DNA of 64,000 bases from Sequoia sempervirens (Eukaryota > Streptophyta > Pinopsida > Cupressales > Cupressaceae): assembly GCA_007258455.2 (NCBI GenBank), contig VDFB02047230.1, positions 161,766,635 to 161,830,634 of the forward strand, given 5' to 3'. A model generated the notes under the pieces. That model had not been told where the DNA came from, did not search any database, and saw only the letters and a list, made by a program, of their open reading frames with translations. Both the position numbers and the translations under genes were made by a program. Shown piece after piece: positions 1 through 9,951 of this stretch. Within the stretch, counting starts at the first letter, position 1. Each line of letters starts with the position of its first letter.

Positions 1-720
1 TTGATTATACCACAGGAAAAAATTTCTTACAACAATTATGTCAATAGGAGCACTGGTAAATCACAATTCTAGATTGTGTATGGGAGTATCCCAAGAACTA
101 CTTCTGAACTGAGAAAGATAGATAAGGGGGAGAACAGTAGTGCTAAGGCTGAAGATTTTGTTAAGCACCTAAAGAATTTGCATGAAGAGGTGAAGAAATG
201 TATCCATAAGATGAACTCGCAATATAAGGCTAAGGTAGATCAAAAAAGGAGGTATAAGGAGTTCCAGGTAGGAGATGAAGTTATGGTTCATTTGTGAAAG
301 GAGAGGTTTCTAGTTGGTACATACAACAAGTTAAAGATGAAGAAGTTTGGACCATGCAAGATCCTGAAGAAGCATGATTCAGGAAATGCATATGAGGTAG
401 AGTTGCCTGATGGAATTCATATTTCACATGTGTTTAAAATTTTAGATTCAACAAAATATCATGGAGGAATTGATGAAGAAATAACATAAGCACAGTGGAA
501 TATCCCAACACCTACTTTAGAAGAGGAGATAGAAGAAATTTTGGATAGTCGTGTGGGTAGAAGCACAAAGAATAGGCAATATGCAAAGTACTTGGTGAAG
601 TGGAGAGGAAGGCTTGTTGAAGATTCATCGTGGTTTTCTAAGACCAAGGTTAACTGTCTTGGTTTTCCTCTAAATCATGAGAAGTGGCAAGGTCAATTTC
701 AAATTACCCTGGGTGTCTGA
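1..720 (+). pseudogene. Chromovirus (Ty3/gypsy) integrase C-terminus with chromodomain
   Basis: One frame reads from the window edge to the TGA at 718-720. It begins inside the integrase C-terminal region (a segment reading NRSTGKS), continues through a basic stretch with QVGDEVMVHL near 262-294, and then shows the GTYNKLKMKKFGPCKI segment common to plant gypsy integrase tails. A chromodomain follows at about 529-660, with YLVKWRG and EDSSW, the core that in this family binds histone tails and steers integration. In-frame stops occur at 67-69 (TAG), at 295-297 (TGA, probably from CGA) and near 487 (TAA), so this copy is dead. RT, RNase H and the catalytic integrase core lie upstream of the window. 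Confidence 0.85.
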
Positions 721-1566
721 TGCAGGAGCATCCAATGGTGTAGGGCAATCTTGCATCACCCAAAAAAAATGTTTTTCTTGATTTCTTTAGTTTTTTTGAG
801 TCCCATGATGACACTTAGGGGTGTAAGATAGTTAGGAGTCAGAAAAGGTGAAAAATGATCACTTACTATTTTGAGTAAGTTGGCCTAAACGGCCTCGTAT
901 GGACCTGAAAAATTTACCCCAAGGAGTAGAACTGAAAAAAAATTGGTCATAAAATAATCATCTCAATACCTTGCATGGTTTGGGAGATATTAAAGTTTTA
1001 GTCTCGAGAAATTTCTCCAATGCAGCTTCAAATTCATATATGAAAACTTTAGAGGCCCCGAAACAACTCAAAAGTCAATGAACTGAACTCTGGTAGGTTT
1101 GGAATTGTAGATATCTTTGAGAGCTTTCCAATGATATGTTATAATAGCCAATTGGATACCCAGATCAAAAGTTATGGCCACATGAATTTGCCCCTCTAAA
1201 AAATGAATTTCACTAAAATTTCTTCCTAGGTGAGAAATCAAACGGCGGGACTTTTGGCACCAAAACAAAAGGGAAAGTTGAACTTTCTAGAACATTTTGG
1301 GCAGTTACTAGGTAAAATAAAAAGGGTTAAGTGGGTGTTGTAGAAGGTAGCTCCAATAGTGTAGATTGTGGCTCTGAATAATACATTTTGTTTCCAGGGT
1401 TGATTTTGGTGTAATGAATCAAGCCTACAAGGCTGTAGCATGTAAGTTTTCAATCTGTAATTCATTTTCTAGAAAATAATTAAAAGTGAGTTATTTTTCT
1501 ATCTCACATACTCTGTGTTGGTATCTATTATGGTGATTTGTGTGGGTTTCGGGTGGTGTGGCCCTC
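721..1566 (+). repeat. 3' untranslated region and probable 3' LTR of the chromovirus
   Basis: This non-coding stretch directly follows the chromodomain stop codon, where the 3' LTR of such an element is expected. No second LTR copy is in the window, so the borders are not proven. It ends where similarity to the 43862-46460 copy begins (1567). The segment near 1060-1270 reads like retroelement U3 sequence and has no convincing ORF on either strand. Confidence 0.45.
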
Positions 1567-2331
1567 ATAAAAATACTACCTCAATATATTGCACTTTCCC
1601 TTTTCCTAGGCATCTATGACTTGGTGATTAATGTTCCTTGTAGGAGAAGAATAATTTATTTCTTCTCAATTTGTTTCCTACCTACAATTCCTATTTTGAG
1701 GGGTAGCCTTTGGATTGTTGATAATTTTTACAAAAGATATTCTTGGGAGGGAAGGTCTTTTTTTCATAACTTGTTCCTTAGAGTAACTGTCTCTAGGGCT
1801 AAGGCCCTCTTGATTTATCCTTAGAGAGAAGGTGTTTCAAAGGACCTAACTAAAAATTTGAGATATTTAGTAAGTTCTTCGACAAAGAGAATCATTAAAA
1901 TTTTGTCTAAAATGTTAGGAACCATCACAACCAATTATTGAAAGTCTATCATATAATTATCCACTATTCTAAACTGCTTGACCTAAGCTATCTCCCTAAC
2001 TTGTGTACCTCAAGATATATCCCATCAAAAAATTAATTAGTAATCTACATAACTAATTATATGAGTTTATGGATATATGACCTTGAGTGACTAGTATATA
2101 GTACCACATTTTGTGTGCACTTCCCTCCAGATGCAATGTAGAAAAATTTATGGCCTCATCTTTAGACATACATCAAAGAGACATGTATGTGTCCAACTTT
2201 TGAATCTACACACAAGTTGTGCATTTACTATATCCTTCGAAGGTAGGGAGTGTCAACTTCCCCAAAACATGTTGCACATCTTTAGGGGTGGTTGATGGTC
2301 TTGGTTGAGGTCTAGAACCATTCCTACTCAA
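1567..2331 (-). pseudogene. Minus-strand chromovirus gag, central part and zinc knuckle (copy 1)
   Basis: Read on the minus strand, this contains a degraded Retrotrans_gag domain (about 2260-2050; readable LEGSAHKMWYYILVTQGH) followed by a relic of the zinc-knuckle region near 1600-1660. Numerous stops make it non-functional. It is collinear with 43862-44625. At 2331 the frame is interrupted by the gypsy element at 2332-13756 and resumes at 13757. The 3' part (protease onward) is absent here because the similarity stops at 1567. Confidence 0.7.
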
Positions 2332-3616
2332 TGATGAGCCCAAAATATGCTCATAATTTGGATATCATTGTGTACTTTTACTACCCTCACTTTTGTTGTT
2401 CATGGTTGTTTAACTCTTTAGGAAACCTTTTATTGGGGGATCTCCTATAGCAATACACTTTCATGTTCCTACAACCTATCATGTTGACATGTCTATATTT
2501 ATTACCCTGTTTGACTCCCCAAATGACTGGTATAACGCATGTAGTTTTTGAATGATGAAATAGATTTAATATGTGATTAATGAATGAATATTGTGTATGT
2601 GCCATGCGTCTTTTCTTTCGCATATGTTACCTTGTGTTTCATAGGTTGTTGAAGAAAGTATGATCGAGTCAAATGTAGCTGATCTCGGCCTTGCAGTAAA
2701 GTCCATTTCCTGCACGACTTTGAGGAAGCTCTAGCAAAGACTCTTTGACCGAAACTATTGGGAAGGATTTTAAATGTCAGTTAATCTGGAAAGTGTGGAG
2801 TGCTAGATTCTCTCTGGATCGGGTTGAATGGATAAACTCATTTATGAAGTCTGTTTCTCAATTTTGGGATACATTTTACATCCATGTCTTTCTCTGTTAG
2901 GGTTAGTTAGTTAGTTGTTTTCCTGATTTAAATAAGTGTTCCTCCTGCATGGGTGAACAAGAGAGAAGAGAACAAGAAAATAGGAAATAGATAGAGAAGC
3001 AGATTATGTAAGAGTTAGAGTTATAATATGAAAAAGAGTTTTTGTTAGTTTTCTAAAGCAGAACAATCAATGTAAATGATTTCACATTATGAATAAAAGT
3101 TGATGGAGTTCTGAGTACAATCTTCTGTGTAAATTAGTTGATGCTTGCTAAGGGGGTCCACTTAGTAAGTATCTGTAGGCGAGTAGTTGTTTATCCTTTG
3201 TTAATTCAAGTTAGATTTCATTTTAGAAGTTTCAGCACAAGCTCAGTCTTATACTATTCCTGTAGCATCAGGAATCCATCCCTGTGTTTGTTCCTGCAGC
3301 ATAAGGCCAATTTATAGTTTGTTTCTCAATTGTAGTTGTTATGATTTTTGCTTTGGTTAAATTATGGTTGAGTTAAGAGAACTTTGCATTACCTTCTTGT
3401 AGCATAGGTAGAATTTCTTTCCAAGTATTTATTTTCAATAGGTTGTGACTGAAACTGGTTCTTAGTGCACATATAGTGCTGCTCCATTTGAAGTATACGT
3501 TCCCTGGTTTGACAAGTAAATGAACAACCACAAAGAGGTATTAGTCGCCTGCTAGAATGTCCAATTCTCAGGATAGGTTTTGCCGTGATTTTCATATCCT
3601 TTTGTGGGCATGACTA
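2332..3616 (+). repeat. 5' LTR of the Ty3/gypsy element
   Basis: It starts TGATGAGCCC and ends TGACTA; the partner 3' LTR ends TGACCA, giving the usual TG...CA termini with the final CA decayed to TA here. Length is about 1285 bp against 1280 bp for the 3' copy. It should hold the promoter and polyadenylation signals of the element. Confidence 0.93.
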
Positions 3617-3620
3617 TTTT

Positions 3621-3638
3621 TGGCGCCACTGTCGGGGA
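3621..3638 (+). promoter_or_regulatory. Primer binding site, tRNA-Asp type
   Basis: TGGCGCCACTGTCGGGGA lies 4 nt after the 5' LTR. It matches the complement of the 3' end of plant tRNA-Asp (TGGCGCCGTTGCCGGGGA, recalled) at 15 of 18 positions. This site would prime minus-strand DNA synthesis. Confidence 0.8.
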
Positions 3639-3745
3639 TGGTGTTAATCTAAGAACCTGCTATAGTCATTGTTAGCAGTAGTTTAGTCAGTTGTTCAAGT
3701 ATTTTCAAAATATTTTAAAATACCATCCATTTTCGTTGCATTCAT

Positions 3746-4939
3746 AGAAGAAGAGACGCTCAGGGAAGATTTCTCCCTAACCTGCCATCCATTGCTAAGA
3801 AAACTAAACCAGCTTATAGCCTATTTGAGGATGAAGTTGACTTAGATATTGACCCATTTGCTGAAGATTTGTGTGTTGACTTGCTATTCGGACCATTTGA
3901 CAAAGAACCTGAAGAAAATCCATTTGCTTTTATACTTGATCAAGTGAACATGGCATGTAATCCACCTAATCGACCTCTTGCCTTTGAATTCCCCATTATT
4001 GCTCAACAAGACAATGACAACCTTAAGAATATTCCTTCTTCATTACTTCCCAAGTTCTATGGCTTAGTTACAGAAGACCCAAAGACCTTCTTGTTCGAGT
4101 TTGATATCCTCTGTCACAATTATGACTACACTTTAGATGCTCACAAACTGAAATTGTTTCTTGTTACCTTGAAGGAGGGAGCTCTTAGATGGTTCATGAG
4201 TTTGGGAAGGGGTGTTGTTGATAGTTGGGCAACCATGCAAACAAAATTTCTTGAGAAATACAAGGAATATTGTATGAGTGGTAGTAAAGGTGATGATATA
4301 TTTAGAATTCAACAGAAGGAGGATGAAAGTCTGGAGGATTATATATCAAGATTCCTATTTTCTCTGAAATATAATTCAGACCATACTCTTAATGAAGAAT
4401 CTCATAAATTACTTTTTCTATGGGGAATCAATGATACTTGTATAGATTCCTTGGACCTAATGGGAGGCGGAGATATCACCCAAGTATCTTGGGATGATAT
4501 CAAGAATATATGTCTGAATTACTCCCAAGCAAATGTGAAGAAGGGTAGAGGTCATCAAGCTACAGTGGGAAAGTCTTCTTCCAGTGGAGTCTCCTAAATG
4601 GAGATCACAAATTTGCTGTCTGATTTCAAGCAGGACATCATAAACAACATGGCTACACAGTTGGATACCATGCAAGCTCATAAGAAACATGTAGAAGCAG
4701 AGGCAATCCTGGCTAAGTTCTGTCCATATTGTAGACAGAAGAAACGTGACTGTAGATGCAAGATGGTGGCCAACATGGAGGCTAAACAGTTACCTACTGA
4801 TTTTAAGATGATAGAAGGTGATGATGACCAAGTCTTCTTTGTTGCACAAAGGAGACCATGGGCTCCAAGACAAGGTATGCCTCAAGATCCTTTGACTTTT
4901 GGTAATCCTTACTCTAATTATAATAACCAATGGAAATAA
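3746..4939 (+). pseudogene. gag of the Ty3/gypsy element
   Basis: One frame runs from about 3746 (arginine-rich start, no clear ATG nearby) to the TAA at 4937-4939, interrupted by a single in-frame TAA at 4595-4597. The Retrotrans_gag-like region lies at about 4060-4420 (PKTFLFEFDILCHNYDYT, then GALRWFMSL). A cysteine cluster CPYCRQKKRDCRC near 4720-4760 resembles a non-standard zinc finger. A 13-bp tandem duplication at 4922-4946 shifts the frame by one, so the linker and pol continue in another frame. Confidence 0.85.
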
Positions 4940-5672
4940 CCAATGGCAACCTACATATGGCCCATCTCCACCTTGGAATGCCCCTCAACCATACTGGCCT
5001 AACTATCAGAGTCCTTAATGGCAACCCCCTCAAGGAGGTTGGTAGTAGCCACAAGGACAATGGAATCCACCTCCAAGTAACTGGCAGTAGAACCCTCAAT
5101 GGAGAGGTTCTCAGCAATGACAGAACCAACCCCCTAGATTCTTGCAGTCTCAGCAACCACAACCTCCGGCCCTTATGCCTCCTCCTACAGTACCTGGAGC
5201 AAATACTGGCCCTCCAAAACAAATGCCTATGCCTGCTCAACCATTGCCAAATCCTAATAATAAGCAGTAGCAACAACAACAACCTATGTATTCTACATAA
5301 GCCAACCAGTATCCAGCTTATGCCCTGAATATCAATGATATCCATCTCAGGTCTGGAACCACTCTCCCTGCTCCACAGTCACCTGTAATTATTGAGATTC
5401 CAGACTCTGCCGCTGAACAACCTATTGATCATGCAGAAGATATACCTGTATCGGCTACTGCCTCTAAGGAACCTATCCTGCAGCCTCAGGCTACACCACC
5501 TTTTCCTCGGAGATTGCAAATTACTACACCCAAGACCATTGAAGAGCCTACCTTTGATATTTTGGAGCAGTTAAAGAATGTACAAGTTAAAATTTCTCTT
5601 TTTCAAGCTATTAAAGATGTTCCAATCTATCATGGAAAAGCCATTAAAGAGGAATGTTTAAAAAAATAAGGA
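4935..5672 (+). pseudogene. Pro/Gln/Trp-rich linker between gag and protease
   Basis: In the pol frame this codes a low-complexity segment rich in proline, glutamine, tryptophan and asparagine (for example WQPTYGPSPPWNAP), then a charged region leading into the protease. At least six in-frame stops lie between about 5016 and 5300, several where CAG or CAA would fit the local glutamine-rich pattern. No catalytic motif is visible. Minus-strand ORFs over this stretch are composition artefacts. Confidence 0.7.
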
Positions 5673-6272
5673 AGAAAGAAAAAGGATCCCCAAACTATCC
5701 ATGTTCTAGGACAGTTAGCCGATATTATGTTGGGGAAGGTTGTCATTCCAAAATATATTGATCTTGGAAGTCCTATAGTAAAAATAAATATCAATGGTCA
5801 AGTAGTAAGAAATGTTTTGGTTGACCTTGGTGCAACCATTAATGTGATGACCAAGCACACTATGGAGTGTTTGAATATCCCAAACATTCGGTCTACACCG
5901 ACTGTCCTGCAACTTGCTGATAGTTCTATGGTTACACCTGATGGAGTGATAGAAGATGTCATTATCACCCTTGAATCTTGGGAATACCCTGTTGATTTCA
6001 CCATATTGTCCACTAAGGCAACCTTAGGAGGATATCCTATTATCCTAGGAAGACCCTAGTTAGCTACAACTAATGCCCTTATAGGATGTCGTTCAGGAGA
6101 CATGACAATTTTTGATGGTCAGTCAAGAAAGAAATTGGCTTTATACCCACTTGCACAACCTCTGCCAGATTTGTCTCAACAAATTTGGTCAGATTTAGGA
6201 GAGGAAACTGAAGAAGTCAATTCATTAGCTCAGTTAATGATGCTACAAACTAATCCATTTTCTCAGCTTTAG
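5673..6272 (+). pseudogene. Retroviral-type aspartic protease domain of the gypsy element
   Basis: The domain is readable from GQLADIMLGKVVIPKYIDLG. The catalytic triplet region is VDLGATINVM near 5820-5850, the DLGA variant common in plant Tat/Athila proteases, and the C-terminal ILGRP motif is at 6042-6056. The codon after ILGRP is TAG (6057-6059), where tryptophan is usual, consistent with a G-to-A change. A further TAG falls near 6271. The enzyme would have matured the Gag-Pol polyprotein. Confidence 0.85.
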
Positions 6273-7960
6273 ATTGAAGATAGCCTACTTCTACACATTT
6301 TGCAGTTTAGTTCTGGTTTGAATAGCCCATCTATTTTGGACAGTCATTCTCAACAATGTTTCCTGCAGCAACTGGATCATAAGAGCCATCATGATTTGCT
6401 ATTATGTGATATACAGGCACCACCTTTATTAGCAACCTCAATAAATGATCTCACCAAACAAATAGAAGTATCTCCAGGTCACTTTCTGCATATTAATAAT
6501 AAGTTGCCTCTGTCTCAACAAACTGCCCTAGCCACAATGCTGCAAGCCCACCACAGAGCTTTTGCATGGGACTATGGGGATATGAAGGGTTTAGACCCAA
6601 AACTCTGTACACATCGCATATATATTAACAGTGACTTCAGACCTATCAGGCAGCCTCAAAGAAGAATTAATCCAGCTTTGAGAGAAATTGTTAAAGAAGA
6701 ATTGCAGAAAATGTTAATAGCTGGCTTTATCTACCTAGTCTCCAATAGTCAGTGGTTTTCCCCATTGGTCATTGTTCCTAAGAAAGGAAGAAAATGGAGG
6801 GTATGTGTAGATTATAGAAAGCTCAACTTGGCAACAAAGAAAGATTACTTTCCTTTTCCATTCATTAATCAAGTTCTAGATAATTTAGCTGAGAAAAAGT
6901 ACTTCTCATTCTTAGATGGCTTCAGTGGGTACAATCAAATCAAGATTGCTCCTAAGGATCAAGAAAAGACTACTTTTACATGCCCTTGGGGAACGTTTGC
7001 CTATTCAGTTTTGCCTTTTGGTCTCTGTAATGCTCTTGTAACTTTCCAGAGGGCAGTCATAAGTATCTTCTTAGACATCTCATATGATTACATGGAAATA
7101 TACATGGATGACTTTACTGTTTATGGTATGACATTTGAGGAAGCTCAAGCCAACTTGAAGAAAGTACTACAAAGATATGAAGATCACAACCTATCGCTGA
7201 ATAGTCAAAAGTGCTTCATGATGATGCAAGAGGGAATAGTGCTTGGTCACTATATTTCTGCCGTAGGAATTCAGGTTGATCCTGCTAAGATTGAGGTCAT
7301 CTCTAAGCTACCCTCTCTAGCTAAGCAGAAAGAAGTACAGAGCTTTCTAGGCTATGCTGGATACTATAGAAGATTCATCAGGGACTTCAGCTAAACAGCA
7401 GGCCCCTTATACAGTCTACTGAAGAAAGATGTAGATTTTTCTTGGATAGAGGAATGTGAAAAAGTATTCCTTGACTTAAAAGTCGCCCTTACACAGGCAC
7501 TTGTTCTGACAGGACCTAATTGGTCACTTCCATTTCATATTCATACTGATGCATCAGATTATGCCATTGGAGCAGTGTTAGGGCATAAGGATGGTTCGAC
7601 AAAACATGCACTCTACTACATAAGGAAAAATCTGCAAGGGGTTGAATTAAACTACACTGTTACAGAAAAAGAAATGTTGGCAATCATCTACGCCCTCAAT
7701 AAATTTAGGCATTACATCACCAGTTATCAGATATTTGTCCATACTGATCATGCAACAATCTGGTATCTCATGAACAAAGCCTCAATATCTGAGAGACTAG
7801 CAAGATGGTTGTTGCTGATGCAGGAATTTGACATTACAATTGTGGACAATCCAGGTAAAGCCAATGTGGTTGTTGATTTCCTTTCTAGAATTCAAAGGAA
7901 AAATGAATCTGCACTTATTGAAGACTCCTTTCCTGACGAGCACTTGTTTGCAATCAAGGT
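6273..7960 (+). pseudogene. Reverse transcriptase and RNase H of the gypsy element
   Basis: RT is recognisable from WRVCVDYRKLNLATKKDYFP through FLDGFSGYNQI and PFGLCNALVTFQ to the active-site YMDD at about 7100-7115, then the thumb (LGHYISAVGIQVDP) and GYAGYYRRFIRDFS. A TAA at 7392-7394 stops the frame just after that. RNase H follows in the same frame: an opening HTDASDYAIGAVLG, TVTEKEMLAIIYAL, and FVHTDHATIWYL. Catalytic D and E positions look present, but the frame is broken. Confidence 0.92.
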
Positions 7961-9312
7961 TATTCACCCATGGTATGCTGACATAGCAAATTATCTGGCC
8001 ACAGGAAGAACTCCTCCTCAATTCTCCCATAAGGAAAAGAGATTATTGGTAGAGAAAAGCTTTAACTTTTCTTGGATTGTAGATTGCATGTTTTATATAG
8101 GGCCAGATCAAGTTATGAGGAGATGTGTACAAGAGGAGGACACTCATGATAAACTGCATGCAAGCCATGATGAGCCGTGTGGTGGACATTTTGTTGCCAA
8201 AAGGACAACAATGAAAATTTTAAATATTGGTTACTATTGGCCAACTCTGCATAGAGATGCAGCCAAATATACCAGGAGATGTGACAGATGCCAAATGATG
8301 GGAAGACCAACTCGATCTGATGAGATGCCTCTATTTCCATAAGTTGTAGTTACACCCTTCGACAAATGGGGACTGGATTTTGTAGGACCAATTGATCCAC
8401 CTTCCAATGGTAAGTTCTACATCCTTGTATGCATAGATTACGTCACAAAATGGGTAGAGGCTAAACCTATGAAACATGCTAGGGATAATAAAGTGGTTGA
8501 ATTCCTTTATGAGGAAATATTTACTAGGTTTGGTGTCCCTAGGGAAATAGTGATAGATCAAGGAGCACAATTTACTTCTACACTTATCACAGCTTTAGTC
8601 AATGAATACAATATATAGCACAGGAAATCAACTCCTTATCACCCCCAGGCCAATGGCCAGGTTGAGGTCACCAATAGGGACATAGAGGCCATTTTGACTA
8701 AAATTGTAGATTTGCATAGGAAGAACTGGGCCCGAGGTTACCAGAAGCTATTTGGGCCTACCGTACTACCTGGAAGACTGCTACAGGATATACACCTTTT
8801 GAAATGGTGTATGGTAAAACAGTTGTGATGCCAATAAAATTTGAACATAAGACTCTAAGAACAGCATTAGAGATCGACATGGATTTAACAAATGCACAAA
8901 AGGACAGAATCATGCAGCTCAATGCTTTGGATGAGCTCCGAAAGAATGCCTTGTAGCACACTGAGATAATACAGAATCAAAAAATAAGGTGGCATGATAA
9001 ATACATTAAGGAAAAGCAATTCAAAGTAGGAGATTGGGCTCTACTTTATGACTCATGATATAAGGACAGTCCAGGCAAATTACAAACTAGATGGTTGGGC
9101 CCGTATGAAATCGAGAATGTATTTGCTAATGGTTCAGTTCAATTTGTTACAATTGATCCTGTTAGATTCAAGTTGTTAGTTAATAGACACCGCCTCCGGC
9201 TGTACCATAAACTAGTCTCAAAAGAAGAATTCATGCAACAGTTCGTTCAGCATCCTACCACTAATCTTCCTACAGCCAAAGATTTTAGCCTTTCTCCTAC
9301 AGCTTCATCGTA
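7961..9312 (+). pseudogene. Integrase of the gypsy element
   Basis: The zinc-binding HHCC region is readable (HASHDEPCGGHF ... CDRCQMMGRPT, about 8157-8310). The catalytic core shows GLDFVGP, VIDQGAQF and QANGQVEVTNRD, matching the D, D and E positions. Disruptions: TAA at 8340-8342, TAG at 8616-8618, a one-base frameshift near 8731-8735, TAG near 8955 and TGA near 9057. The C-terminal part resumes in the shifted frame (AYRTTWKTATGYTPFEMVYG, then RWLGPYEIENVF) and ends at the TAA near 9310. No chromodomain is attached. Confidence 0.9.
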
Positions 9313-9951
9313 ATTTTGTAATGCATGCTCATAATAAAGGTTTCCTTTTTAAGGAAACCCTTTTTCTTCATTCCCACTAGTCGCCACATTTCACTTCCTT
9401 ATCTTCCATCCCATCCATCCATTCCATCCATTCATCTCATCCGCCCATGTCACCCATCCACCTCATTTATCCGCACCACCCTTAATTATGATCTCATCCC
9501 CAACTGTCATCTCATGCTGAAGCCATCATCTTTCTCAACACGTACAAGCATTTATTGAAAGGTACACAATATCTTTTATTGTCACATCATTGATTTATTT
9601 CATTTTATTCATTTACTACTATGTCTATATCAGTCATTATTACCCAATCTCCGCCTATTCTTTAGTATGTGTGGACACATTTCATACTTTAAGTAGGGGC
9701 GGGATAATCCACTTTTAAAACCTATCCTTTCGCCGCTATCACAACTACTCAAATAATCTTTCTTTTTTATTTTCTGGTACTTTCCAAATATGATCGCATG
9801 TTTTTCATTGTAAATCACAATTAAAACTGCTTGTTTAAGTAGTTCATTTTTGGAAAAGAAGGGAAAAGTGACGACGGGACAGAAAGAACCAGAACATAAA
9901 GGGAAATTTTTGGATTTTCAAACAAGAGTTGAGTTCAGCTAAGGAAAAACT
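9313..9951 (+). other. Non-coding spacer between pol and the extra ORF
   Basis: This contains a perfect hairpin at 9339-9359 and a pyrimidine-rich stretch at about 9400-9480 made of CCATC/CCATT-like repeats. No domain-bearing ORF is visible. Its position before a downstream ORF suggests a leader or splice-acceptor region for a subgenomic mRNA, which is an inference. Confidence 0.5.

Noticed and set aside
718..759. Inverted TGATGCA/TGCATCA around the chromovirus stop codon
   Set aside because: Seven-base arms 28 bp apart are weak and could be chance; no second copy to test.
4914..5345. 143-codon minus-strand ORF
   Set aside because: It is the antisense shadow of the Pro/Gln/Trp-rich linker and has a Leu/Arg-rich composition with no domain.
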